A stretch of DNA of 64,000 nucleotides, from contig JBBSQX010000013.1 in assembly GCA_038243605.1 (NCBI GenBank), forward strand, positions 25,871 through 89,870. Reading direction: 5' to 3'. The DNA comes from Terrimesophilobacter sp038243605 (lineage in GTDB: Bacteria; Actinomycetota; Actinomycetes; Actinomycetales; Microbacteriaceae). Numbering within the stretch: the stretch's first letter is position 1; the number at the start of each line of letters is the position of its first letter. Made by a program: the position numbers and the translations under genes. Below the pieces are notes generated by a model, which was not told the origin of the DNA, did not search any database, and saw nothing but the letters and a program-made list of their open reading frames with translations. This document shows positions 34,308 to 42,759 of the stretch, in pieces.

Positions 34308-35990
34308 CTACTTTGCATCAGAGTAAGCGTCAACGACGGCCATGGTGAGCGGAAACTCCACCGGCATTTCGCCAAAAAGCAGTCGTCCAGCTTCGGTCGC
34401 CGCGCTGCCAATCGCTGCGACCACATCCTCCGTCATCGATGCTGGTGAGTGCACGACAATCTCATCGTGCAGAAAAAACACGAGATGCGGCGCATCAGTG
34501 ATCCACGCGTTCCCGCCGAGTGCACGAAGACTTCCGCGAAGGGTCGCCATCCAACACAGTGCCCATTCTGCAGCAGAACCCTGCACCACAAAGTTTCGAG
34601 TGAAACGACCCCAGGAACGTGCCTGACCGCGTGCGCGGCGCGTGTCAGCCTCTGTGGACGCGTCACCATAAGCAGCCGCCAGCACGTCACCCCATTCGCC
34701 ACCAGGGCGTGGTGAGCTGCGCCCCAACCTCGTCGTCACGACCTCGCCTCGTTCCCCCGCCCTCGCGGCGCTCTCCACGAGCCCAATCGCCCGCGGGTAT
34801 GCGCGCGTGAGCGCCGGCATCAGTCGACCGCTCTCCCCCGTTGTCGCGCCGTACATCGCGCCCAGCATCGCGAGTTTCGCCTTGTCACGAGTTGCCACAG
34901 CACCACTCGCCACAATCGCCGCGTACATGTCCTGCGCCTGGCCAGCCTCTGCCATGGCTCTGTCGCCAGAGAGTGCCGCAAGAATGCGCGGCTCAAGTTG
35001 CGAAGCATCTGCCACGACAAGTTTCCAGCCCGGGTCAGCCACGACAGCTCCCCGCACCTGTTTCGGCAGCTGCAACGCTCCTCCGCCACCTTTGCTCGCC
35101 CAGCGTCCCGTCACCACCCCGCCGACCACGTAGTCGGGCCGAAACCGGCCGCCCTTCACGTTCGTGTCTAACCAGTGCCAACCATTCGCCCCGAGCAGTC
35201 GAGCAAGCTTCTTGTACTCCAACAGCGGTGCAATCACCGGATGCGTCAACTTCTTCAACTCCCACGACCGAGTCGAAGTCACCATGAGGCCAGCGCGTTG
35301 AAGCGCCTTGATGAGCTCGGCCGGTGAATCAGGGTTCAGGTCAGGGGCATTGAGCTTCTCTCGAACGCGTTCGAGCACCGCCCCCAGTTTCTTCGGGCGC
35401 TCCCACTGCTCTGGGCGCGGCCCGAGAAGTGACACCAAAAGTTGTTCATGGAGATCTACCCGCCACGGTAACCCTGCAAAGCGCATCTCTGATGCCACGA
35501 GAGCACCAGCGCATTCCGCCGCCAATAGTAGTCCGATTCGATTCGGCTCCGTTGCTGAGGCGACAGTCGTCCTCTGCCGTAAAAACTCTGCGAGCGGATC
35601 ACATGGGGTCACCACAACATCGGGCTCAAGTACAAAGAGCCCATCGCTGCGCTCCGGCGCATCCGAGTGCTCGTCTGGCGACGGTTCGTCCCACGAATTC
35701 GGGGCGGCACGCGCGAACTCGGTCCCCGCGGTCAACTCAGAGTTTCGCAAGATAGCGTGCGACAACCTCAAGTCCACGCACCGCTCAACGCGAACACCTG
35801 CCGCCAAAAGGCGCGGGTACCACGACGAGGTATCCGCCCAAACCCAGCGGGGTCGCTCAGGCTCACGAACCGCAACCTCTGCGACGAACCCGTCCCAAGA
35901 ATATTGCCGTGGCGCCCCCCTTGGTTCACCGTGATCATTGAGCACGGTGATTGAAACCACATCAGCGGTCGAAGCGAGAATGTGGAACAC
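34308..35990 (-). CDS. PolA-like DNA polymerase without 5' nuclease (annotated 3'-5' exonuclease/polymerase)
   Basis: About 560 residues from the GTG at 35990; upstream in-frame starts to 36074 are possible. The polymerase motifs of family A are preserved: motif A VVADASQLEPRIL, motif B RDKAKLAMLGAMYG and motif C VFFLHDEIVVHSP. The N-terminal part has the size of the exonuclease domain but I see no complete set of acidic residues. The 5' nuclease domain is missing, and the protein is much shorter than full PolA (~880). Actinobacteria often carry this second PolA-like gene; its role is unclear, possibly repair. Confidence 0.85.
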   Translation of the reverse strand: MFHILASTADVVSITVLNDHGEPRGAPRQYSWDGFVAEVAVREPERPRWVWADTSSWYPRLLAAGVRVERCVDLRLSHAILRNSELTAGTEFARAAPNSWDEPSPDEHSDAPERSDGLFVLEPDVVVTPCDPLAEFLRQRTTVASATEPNRIGLLLAAECAGALVASEMRFAGLPWRVDLHEQLLVSLLGPRPEQWERPKKLGAVLERVREKLNAPDLNPDSPAELIKALQRAGLMVTSTRSWELKKLTHPVIAPLLEYKKLARLLGANGWHWLDTNVKGGRFRPDYVVGGVVTGRWASKGGGGALQLPKQVRGAVVADPGWKLVVADASQLEPRILAALSGDRAMAEAGQAQDMYAAIVASGAVATRDKAKLAMLGAMYGATTGESGRLMPALTRAYPRAIGLVESAARAGERGEVVTTRLGRSSPRPGGEWGDVLAAAYGDASTEADTRRARGQARSWGRFTRNFVVQGSAAEWALCWMATLRGSLRALGGNAWITDAPHLVFFLHDEIVVHSPASMTEDVVAAIGSAATEAGRLLFGEMPVEFPLTMAVVDAYSDAK

Positions 35991-36095
35991 GCGACCAGTC
36001 TGCCCTGTTACACCGACAAATCTCACCCCACAGGTACCGGCATGAACATTCATCACTCTGGGAATGCGCGGCAAAGGTTCTCGGTTGATGACATC

Positions 36096-36350
36096 ATGAA
36101 CACAAATATCACGCTGTATGGTGCCGAATGGTGCAGTGACTGCCGCCGCTCAAAGAAGCTTCTCGACGACATGAAAGTCGATTATGAATACGTTGATCTC
36201 GAGGCAGACCCTACCGCCGCCGAACGCGCTCAAGCGATTAGCGGGCGCACGAGTATCCCCGTCGTTGCCTTCTCAGACGGCACCCATCTTGTGGAGCCGA
36301 GTGACGCCGATCTTCGCAGCAAAGTAGAAGCTCTCAGCGCGCAGGCTTAG
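36096..36350 (+). CDS. glutaredoxin-like protein (mycoredoxin-type)
   Basis: 84 residues. The thioredoxin-fold redox motif is AEWCSDCRRSK (Cys13 and Cys16), followed by the cis-proline segment SIPVVAF. The size and sequence fit actinobacterial glutaredoxin-like or mycoredoxin proteins that use mycothiol. The ATG at 36096 was chosen over upstream in-frame codons because the domain begins right there. Divergent from the polymerase gene. Confidence 0.85.
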   Translation: MNTNITLYGAEWCSDCRRSKKLLDDMKVDYEYVDLEADPTAAERAQAISGRTSIPVVAFSDGTHLVEPSDADLRSKVEALSAQA

Positions 36351-36394
36351 TCACCGCTCAGTCGGAAACTCACCAGTCGGCTGGGTGACGCTTG

Positions 36395-37219
36395 CTAGTG
36401 CAGGAGTGTGCCGTCTTTCGCCAACACGTTCTTCTCCCCCGCCTCAACGGCGACCGCAAGTCGATTCTGCTTCGGTGGCATGGGGCAGTTGAACGCGTAG
36501 GAGAAGCCGCACGGCGGCAGCACAGCACGGTTGAAATCAAGTGTCACCCTCCCAGAAGCATCCGGTGCCACGAAAAGAAAGCGGCCGACGCTGTAGGTAT
36601 CAACACCGCTCGTCGCATCAGAAAAAACAATCTGAAGCGCGCGACCTGAACTGATGGCGGCTAGCGAGTAGTCGACGCCGTCTTTCGTGAAAGAGATCTC
36701 ACCCGGCACCTTGACCTCGCGGGTCTCACCCTCGTCTTTGCTGTGCTCAAACGGAAGCGTGGCATCAGGCAGTTCAGTGAACTGCGCGTCAACAACCCAC
36801 TCTGGGCTGTACGAGAACGCATCGATGCCACCAAAGTTCTGAATGCCCTCAGAGTCGGCATCCCACAACCGCAGCGCGTAGTTGCCCGTGTGCCCGGCAA
36901 TCACGAAGCCGCGCATCGTCTCACTAAAAACGATGTCTGCCGGTTCAGCGGAATCCTTGCCGACAACTACAACATCGCCGTCGACAAGTGCCCCGTTCAC
37001 TCGGATGCCGTCCTCAGCAACGGCGGTGAGCTTCAGCCCCGACTCCCCTGTTGGACGCGGTGACCACGCACCAGGCACTCCCCATACCGTCTGCTCAGTA
37101 TCTATCCATTGCGTAGTGACGAGCGCGAGGTTGCCAAAAGGCTGCACGACAGCCTGGTCGCGGCGCGCTCTGAAGGTGGCAAGTTCATCTTCGGGGGTGC
37201 TGGGTGCGGTATCTGTCAT
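36395..37219 (-). CDS. DUF1684 family protein
   Basis: 274 residues from the ATG at 37219. The DUF1684 hallmark at the C-terminus is visible (LDFNRAVLPPCGFSYAFNCP followed by PPKQNRL), which in this family has Cys residues and a conserved Pro-rich motif. The rest is beta-rich with no membrane segment. Function is unknown. The next gene upstream is the cold-shock gene, whose terminator separates the two. Confidence 0.85.
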   Translation of the reverse strand: MTDTAPSTPEDELATFRARRDQAVVQPFGNLALVTTQWIDTEQTVWGVPGAWSPRPTGESGLKLTAVAEDGIRVNGALVDGDVVVVGKDSAEPADIVFSETMRGFVIAGHTGNYALRLWDADSEGIQNFGGIDAFSYSPEWVVDAQFTELPDATLPFEHSKDEGETREVKVPGEISFTKDGVDYSLAAISSGRALQIVFSDATSGVDTYSVGRFLFVAPDASGRVTLDFNRAVLPPCGFSYAFNCPMPPKQNRLAVAVEAGEKNVLAKDGTLLH

Positions 37220-37393
37220 GGTTCCATCTTTGTCGACGTCAGTGACTGGCGCCAGTTCACACTCGCGGGCGTTCAAACTAGCGGCCGTTCAGGCACGCGA
37301 CTGTTCCCGTATTTCATGTTCTTGCTCGGTCGCAAAGGCCCATTAGCGAAAAACCGGAACAATTGACCCAATAAGGTCGCGTTTTGGGCAAAG

Positions 37394-37438
37394 AAAAAGC
37401 CGGCCCCGCGGCGATAAATCGCAGCGCGGAACCGGCCT
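37394..37438 (-). terminator. rho-independent terminator of the cold-shock gene
   Basis: On the minus strand GGCCGGTTCCGCG pairs with CGCGGGGCCGGC around a short loop, followed by TTTTTC. It lies 11 bases after the stop of the cold-shock gene. Confidence 0.85.
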
Positions 37439-37448
37439 AATCTATTGA

Positions 37449-37652
37449 CTACATCGGGCGAATGTTCTCCGCCTGTGGGCCCTTGGGGCCCTGAGCCAGG
37501 TCGAATTCGACCTTCTGGTTCTCGTCGAGCGACTTGTAGCCGCTGCCGGTGATGGCCGAGTAGTGGGCGAACACGTCAGGACTTCCGTCCTCAGGGGCGA
37601 TGAATCCAAAGCCCTTTTCCGCGTTGAACCACTTAACGGTGCCTACTGCCAT
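37449..37652 (-). CDS. cspA: cold-shock protein (CspA family)
   Basis: 67 residues from the ATG at 37652, with AGGAG upstream. Both RNA-binding motifs are intact: KGFGFIAP and DVFAHYSAI, within MAVGTVKWFNAEKG. The protein is a single OB-fold that melts mRNA secondary structure. A longer in-frame extension to 37766 has no start signal. The gene has its own terminator and a long leader. Confidence 0.95.
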   Translation of the reverse strand: MAVGTVKWFNAEKGFGFIAPEDGSPDVFAHYSAITGSGYKSLDENQKVEFDLAQGPKGPQAENIRPM

Positions 37653-38092
37653 TTTCTTTTCTCCTTCAGGAGTCCTGCTCGGTGGCCCCGACTTTCGAGG
37701 CCACACGTCGCGGTGTTCATCGTCCGCTCCCGAAAGGTCCAAATCGCCATCTCTGGCGCCTGGCAATCAAGATCTGCGAGGTACTGCAACTGCGTTATAG
37801 ACAGTAGTGCACTTCTGCTCGTTCGTACAGATATTGAGCAAGTTCGGTGCGAATTGTTACTTATCGAGTTTTTCCTCGCCAAGTAGGCCCATTCTGAGAC
37901 GCACCTGATCACGAACCAGCCCGATCAGCTCGGACAATTCCTCTTTTCATGGTTAGCCATATGCTCAGACCGGTATGATTGATCGGTCGCAGCGGACTGT
38001 TCGTGCTCACGCACGAGAGATACAGGCCCCTGCTTCGGCACCGAGCCTCACAGTGAGCTTGCGTCAGCGAGGGTTGCAGAAAGGTTGGTGAA
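37653..38092. other. 440-bp non-coding stretch holding the cold-shock leader
   Basis: No convincing gene was found here. On the minus strand it holds the promoter and leader of the cold-shock gene. The palindrome CTCCTTCAGGAG (37661-37672) overlaps its ribosome site. The right part precedes the small membrane protein at 38093, which has AAAGG eight bases before its ATG. Confidence 0.5.
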
Positions 38093-38398
38093 ATGCTTAT
38101 GACTTCGAACGAGGAAACCCCAACACCGGTTCGTTGGATCGCGGAAAACGCCGGGGGCGTTGTCGGCGCAGTCGACCGCACGTCACGGGGCATGTATCGC
38201 GTAACCAACAGCAGCGGGCGCACCGTTGGCACGTTTCGCACTCTCACAGAAGCGCGTGCTCAGCTCGCCAAGAAACACGATTCAACAGCTATTCAGCGGA
38301 TGGATCAATCCCGCGGCCTTCTGATCGGTGGTCTCATTGCGCTGCTTGCCACACTTGCGGTTGCCATCGTCGGTGTCGTTCTGCTGCTGTCCTTGTGA
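38093..38398 (+). CDS. small membrane protein of unknown function
   Basis: 101 residues with AAAGG eight bases upstream of the ATG. A soluble, slightly basic N-terminal part (RWIAENAGGVVGAVDRTSRG) contains a short beta-like stretch (GMYRVTNSSGRTVGTF), and the C-terminus is one strongly hydrophobic helix (LLIGGLIALLATLAVAIVGV). The topology is a C-tail-anchored membrane protein with the soluble part probably inside. No family recognised. It converges on the NERD-like gene. Confidence 0.7.
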   Translation: MLMTSNEETPTPVRWIAENAGGVVGAVDRTSRGMYRVTNSSGRTVGTFRTLTEARAQLAKKHDSTAIQRMDQSRGLLIGGLIALLATLAVAIVGVVLLLSL

Positions 38399-38411
38399 GA
38401 GGTATCGTGCG

Positions 38412-39260
38412 CTAGCCGACGAGAAGACTCGTCGTGATACCACCTATGCCAACAACAGCAATAAGCCATAGAAGCACCAACGCCGCAGTAACCCACGTGA
38501 GTCTCACATGTCGCGCCTGGATCATATCGGATCGCACTTTGCGGAACTCATCGAGAGCGAGTGCCGACGACGACCCCACTTCGCCCACCACATAACAGTC
38601 GCGGTCGGCAGCGGCGCTTTCGCGCAAAGTCACTGCCTCCTCGTTCGACAAGACGGGGGAAAGCCCCTTCAGCCACGCTCGAATGTCACGAGTCCTCATA
38701 ACGGCAACACGACGAGGCGGCTTAGCCACCGAAACGCTCCTCGTACCCGTCAAGACGAGACAGGGTGCCGCCGCGACACGTGACCCAACGGCGTCAGACA
38801 TCATTTGAGTAAGCCTGACTGCGGCATACTCCGCATCGCGAAGGTGGGGTAGACGCTCACCGTCAGCCAGAATTACGCCACCATCAATCCAGATTGCATC
38901 ATCGAGCTGATGCCTCACAATCATGCAAAAAATTCCGGACGGCCCCACAAGCACGTGTTCAATACCTTCGCCATCCAACGAATCGCAGCTACGTACAAGC
39001 CAATCCGACCCAAGCTGCGACAGCACCTCAATGACCGCGACATCCCCCCACGCGATCCGGTACTGATTGCGAAGAGAGCGAGGAACCGGATTTCGCCCGA
39101 AAAGTCGGGGAAACAGCGGTGATCGGGGAGCAGAATTCTGCGCGCCGAGGAATGACCTGACACTGGCGGGAATGCCACCTCCTCGAGGCGGTGCCCCCTC
39201 GAACGCAGAATCAGGCATCGCCGGATCAGGCACAATCGACCACTGCGCGTCGCTGCTCAA
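38412..39260 (-). CDS. membrane protein with degenerate NERD domain
   Basis: 282 residues, TTG start with GGAGG upstream. The middle part matches the nuclease-related (NERD) domain core, usually D-I-D-H-V-V-V-G-P-x-G-V-F. Here it reads EGIEHVLVGPSGIFCMIVRH, so the key Asp and Lys are replaced and nuclease activity is unlikely. A single C-terminal membrane segment (WVTAALVLLWLIAVVGIGGI) anchors it. Homologues occur across Microbacteriaceae-like genomes; function unknown. It may bind nucleic acid or another protein at the membrane. Confidence 0.7.
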   Translation of the reverse strand: MSSDAQWSIVPDPAMPDSAFEGAPPRGGGIPASVRSFLGAQNSAPRSPLFPRLFGRNPVPRSLRNQYRIAWGDVAVIEVLSQLGSDWLVRSCDSLDGEGIEHVLVGPSGIFCMIVRHQLDDAIWIDGGVILADGERLPHLRDAEYAAVRLTQMMSDAVGSRVAAAPCLVLTGTRSVSVAKPPRRVAVMRTRDIRAWLKGLSPVLSNEEAVTLRESAAADRDCYVVGEVGSSSALALDEFRKVRSDMIQARHVRLTWVTAALVLLWLIAVVGIGGITTSLLVG

Positions 39261-39644
39261 CGCCAGCTCCTCCCACTCTCCCAGTGAATGCCATCAGGTG
39301 GCATCCACACGGGTGTACCACCTCTGAAGGTACAGATTGAACCTCACCGCGGAGACCCCCAATTCGGATGTAGCCCCTCCGGGGGTGACAAGTTTTCACT
39401 TTCTCTCGTGATCAAATTGCTTGCAAATTCTTGACATCAGGCGCACGCTTGGGAAAGAACAACTCATCGCCCGGGAGAGCCGCACCAAGTGCCGCACCGG
39501 GCGATGAGTCTGTGCGCACGGCACCGTGAGCAGGAGGCGTTTTGCGCAGTGATCGCCCGCTCTGATCGCCAGACTTATCGATCACACATCATGAATGCCA
39601 CTCGTGTTCTCACCCTTTGGTTGACAATGAAACCCGACTCATGG
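39261..39644. other. 384-bp intergenic region with two inverted repeats
   Basis: No coding gene was found. Near 39296-39323 AGGTGG pairs with CCACCT and an inner ACAC pairs with GTGT; it lies 36-63 bases upstream of the NERD-like start. At 39462-39509 a perfect 13-base inverted repeat ACTCATCGCCCGG / CCGGGCGATGAGT surrounds a 22-base loop, downstream of the helicase gene. A TTGACA hexamer occurs at 39431 without a matching -10. Confidence 0.5.
39462..39509 (-). terminator. 13-bp inverted repeat downstream of the helicase gene
   Basis: A perfect 13-base inverted repeat around a 22-base loop. On the minus strand it lies about 135 bases past the helicase stop and is followed by a weak T-rich run. 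It could be a terminator or part of a small RNA. Confidence 0.35.
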
Positions 39645-41870
39645 CTACTCGAGTTGAAGACCGCTCACAGCGTTCTGCGCCTCAGCGAACACAAGCCGCT
39701 GCGTTGGCCGCGTCATCGACACGTACAGTGCACCAGCCCCCCGTTCTGATTCCGCAACAATTGCCGCCGGATCAAGGATGACAACCGAGTCGAACTCGAG
39801 GCCCTTCGCCTCCTGTGCGCTCAGAACTGTGATGTCAGAAGAAAGGCTCTCCGCGCCATCCCCCACTCGATCGCCAAAGGTGGCGACGAGCGACGCGTGC
39901 ACCGCGGCGAGGCGGCCTTGAACGGCAATAACTGCAACGGTGCCGTGAACCTCGAGAGCGAGACGGACAGCTGCGTCAGCATCCCGTACCGACTGAATTG
40001 GCCACTCGCTTTCGCGAACAGATATGGAACGAGTTACTGGAAGGCCGTGCGCGATCGCCATCGTTTCCGCGGCGGAGGCAATCTGTGCGGGCGTGCGGTA
40101 ATTCACCGTAAGCTCCTCTCGACGCCAGCGGTCGCCCTCCTCACGCTGCCCGATGAGTGGGGCGAGCGCGTGCCGCCAAGTCTCCGAAGCGGAAGCCGCC
40201 GCGGCCTGCGCAATGTCTCCGACGATCGTGAACGAGCGCGACGGCGCCTTGCGCAGCAGAACGCGCCACTGCATCGGGGAGAGCTCCTGTGCTTCGTCCA
40301 CAACGATGTGCCCGTAAGCCCAGGTGCGGTCTGTTGCTGCGCGCTCTGCCGTGGTGCCGGCATCCGCATAATCCGCGAATCCGGCGGCCAACGTCTCGGC
40401 ATTCACTATTCCTCCCACGCCCATATTCTCGATCGCCTGCTCAGCGTTTTCAATGTCGCGCTTGCGCTGAAGCTTCTCTTCCCTTCGAAGTGCAGCATTC
40501 TCGATTTCGACTTCACCAAGGAGCTCTGCTGCTTCGTCAAGCAATGGAATGTCTGAGACGGTGAATGGTGCTGTGCGCTCCCGGTGAAGCAGTGCACGCT
40601 CACCCGCACTCCAGTGTGGCGTGAGCGACTCAAGCCATTGTGGGCGCGCATAAAGGTCGTGCAGCAACTTTTGTGGCGTAAGCGGCAGCCAGGCCGTGTT
40701 CAGTGCGACCCGAGCGTCGTCTGAACTTCGAACATCCTCCCGCAGCATTGCCTCGTCAGAATCGTCGATCGAGTTACCCTGCGCCCGCAATTGGGAAACG
40801 AGAATACGCGTGATAGCCGCAATCGCGTTCTTGGCAAAGACAATTCGTGCTTTGTTGTAGGTCTTTCCGCTTTCACGCGCTCTGTGTATTGCCCTCGCGA
40901 GGACCTCGGGTTCGAGAACGACGATCTCGCCATTGATGTTGAGAGGCTGTGGACGGTCTGGTACGCGTTTTCGCGATTCCACGGCGCGCGCCACAAGGGA
41001 TGCCATCGCGGTCTTACCTTTCAGAAGCGCGACGGTCGGTGCATCTTCCTGTGTTGCCTCAACGCCCGGATAGAGCTGACCGAGGCTCGCGAGCACCACC
41101 CCAGACTCTCCAAGCGATGGAAGCACCGCCTCGATGTAGCGCAAAAATGATTTCGACGGGCCGACGATAAGTACCCCGCTAGTCCTGAGGCGCTCGCGGT
41201 GCGAGTACAGGAGGTAGGCGGCACGGTGCAAGGCAACGGCGGTCTTTCCGGTTCCTGGCCCACCCTGGACCACGAGGATTCCGCCAAGCTCAGAGCGGAT
41301 GACGCGGTCTTGTTCGGCTTGAATGGTCGCGACGATGTCCGACATCTGCCCCGTGCGCTGAGAGCTGAGTGCCGCCAGAAGAGCGCCCTCCCCCTGCAAA
41401 TCAAGTGTGCCGTCTACGAGCAACTCAGAGTCAAACACTTCATCTTCTATGCGCACCAACGCGCGGCCTTCGGAGATCAAATGTCGGCGAGCTTTTGCCC
41501 CCATTGGCGTCCTGGCAGTGGCTTGGTAGAAAGCGCTTGCTTGAGGCACACGCCAGTCGAGAAGAATCGGCACGAGGTACGCATCACGTAACCCGATCCG
41601 GCCGATGTAGTGGTGGACAAGCTCACCGGTGTCATCCTCGACAGTTAGTCGGCCAAACGCTAGACGTTCACCGATCTCTCTGAGCTGGAGAACTCGATCC
41701 TCATAGAGCCGAGCGAAACTATCTCGTTCACTTCGCGCCTGGTGTCCCCCACGCCCGCCTTGGGCTCGAATGGATGAAAGTTGGTCTTCGGCCTCTAACT
41801 TGAGCTCATCAAGTCGCCGATAAAGGGTGCCAACATACTCACGTTCACGATTCAACTCGCTTGATGCCAC
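39645..41870 (-). CDS. helD: HelD-like RNA polymerase-associated ATPase (UvrD/Rep superfamily)
   Basis: 741 residues, GTG start. An N-terminal coiled coil (about residues 1-70, LNREREYVGTLYRRLDELK) precedes a split ATPase: Walker A VVQGGPGTGKTAVALHRAAY, Walker B/motif II IVVDEAQELSP, and a C-terminal motif VI region YVSMTRPTQRL. The N-terminal region, size and motifs fit the actinobacterial HelD/HelR family, which removes stalled RNA polymerase and in some species protects against rifampicin. DNA helicase IV-type function cannot be excluded. Confidence 0.85.
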   Translation of the reverse strand: MASSELNREREYVGTLYRRLDELKLEAEDQLSSIRAQGGRGGHQARSERDSFARLYEDRVLQLREIGERLAFGRLTVEDDTGELVHHYIGRIGLRDAYLVPILLDWRVPQASAFYQATARTPMGAKARRHLISEGRALVRIEDEVFDSELLVDGTLDLQGEGALLAALSSQRTGQMSDIVATIQAEQDRVIRSELGGILVVQGGPGTGKTAVALHRAAYLLYSHRERLRTSGVLIVGPSKSFLRYIEAVLPSLGESGVVLASLGQLYPGVEATQEDAPTVALLKGKTAMASLVARAVESRKRVPDRPQPLNINGEIVVLEPEVLARAIHRARESGKTYNKARIVFAKNAIAAITRILVSQLRAQGNSIDDSDEAMLREDVRSSDDARVALNTAWLPLTPQKLLHDLYARPQWLESLTPHWSAGERALLHRERTAPFTVSDIPLLDEAAELLGEVEIENAALRREEKLQRKRDIENAEQAIENMGVGGIVNAETLAAGFADYADAGTTAERAATDRTWAYGHIVVDEAQELSPMQWRVLLRKAPSRSFTIVGDIAQAAAASASETWRHALAPLIGQREEGDRWRREELTVNYRTPAQIASAAETMAIAHGLPVTRSISVRESEWPIQSVRDADAAVRLALEVHGTVAVIAVQGRLAAVHASLVATFGDRVGDGAESLSSDITVLSAQEAKGLEFDSVVILDPAAIVAESERGAGALYVSMTRPTQRLVFAEAQNAVSGLQLE

Positions 41871-41932
41871 CCAGGCTCACACCCCTCAATTTCGGACATG
41901 CAAGTCTATCGCCCCGGCGAGGTGTGTTTACG

Positions 41933-42745
41933 TCAGTGAGGTTTGCTGTCTTGCCCCTGTTGCTCTCGAAGAATTGCCAATGCGCGAGATACTCTCTCTG
42001 TGAGACCAGCAACTTTGCGCGGGGTCTTGCGTTCAAGGTCATCCAGCAAAATGATGGCCTCTGCACGTTGCTTTTGATGAACCGCATGGATGGCGAGATT
42101 CCTCGCCAAAGCGGTTCGAGCCCCCCATACCCCAAGCCACGCGCTCACCGCGACAGGAACAACGCAGAGCACCGCCTGCCAGATAGGCGCAGCGTCAGAG
42201 AACGCAAGAATGACAGCAGCAACAAGAGCCAGCCCCGCAAGAGAGACCGGAATGGCCCGAACCCATCGACCGACAATCACTCGACGGCGTAGATCGTTCG
42301 TACGCGAATCGATGGAAGAAAGCCACGAGCGGTAGTCGGCGAGCCGGCCCTTCACAAGGCGAGAGCCCGACTGTGCGCGCAACTCGTCGCGAAACACCTG
42401 GTAGCCGGTGTTCGGGCGCCGGAGGGCCCTCGCCGCAAGGAGCGCCGTGCCAGCTCCCACCGCAAATATCACCACAAGGGCGAGCCCACCCCAGAGAATT
42501 TCTCTCTCGTCCACGAGCAATCGTGCCGCGAAATCAACTCCACCAATAACAATGAGAAGCATGATCGTGCACACCGCAATCGTCCAGGCGAGCACCCGAT
42601 CCCGGTCGCGTGTTCCCGCGGCCCGCCCTGCACGCTTTACTTGATGGCCGGTAATCACATCGACGAGTTGGAGCAGGAAGGCAAGCGCCCAGCCCGCCAC
42701 CGCGATCGAGACGATCGTGATGAGAGTATCCGTTTGCATATGCAC
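41933..42745 (-). CDS. membrane protein of unknown function
   Basis: 270 residues. About five hydrophobic helices are visible, roughly residues 8-28, 50-70, 83-103, 167-183 and 187-208, with a basic middle loop and a helical charged C-terminal tail (RAEAIILLDDLERKTP). No known family is recognised. Start codons at 42745 and 42739 are both in frame. It follows the GlcD-type oxidase gene by 14 bases, so they may be co-transcribed. Confidence 0.7.
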   Translation of the reverse strand: MHMQTDTLITIVSIAVAGWALAFLLQLVDVITGHQVKRAGRAAGTRDRDRVLAWTIAVCTIMLLIVIGGVDFAARLLVDEREILWGGLALVVIFAVGAGTALLAARALRRPNTGYQVFRDELRAQSGSRLVKGRLADYRSWLSSIDSRTNDLRRRVIVGRWVRAIPVSLAGLALVAAVILAFSDAAPIWQAVLCVVPVAVSAWLGVWGARTALARNLAIHAVHQKQRAEAIILLDDLERKTPRKVAGLTERVSRALAILREQQGQDSKPH

Positions 42746-42759
42746 TCCTCTGCGCGAGC

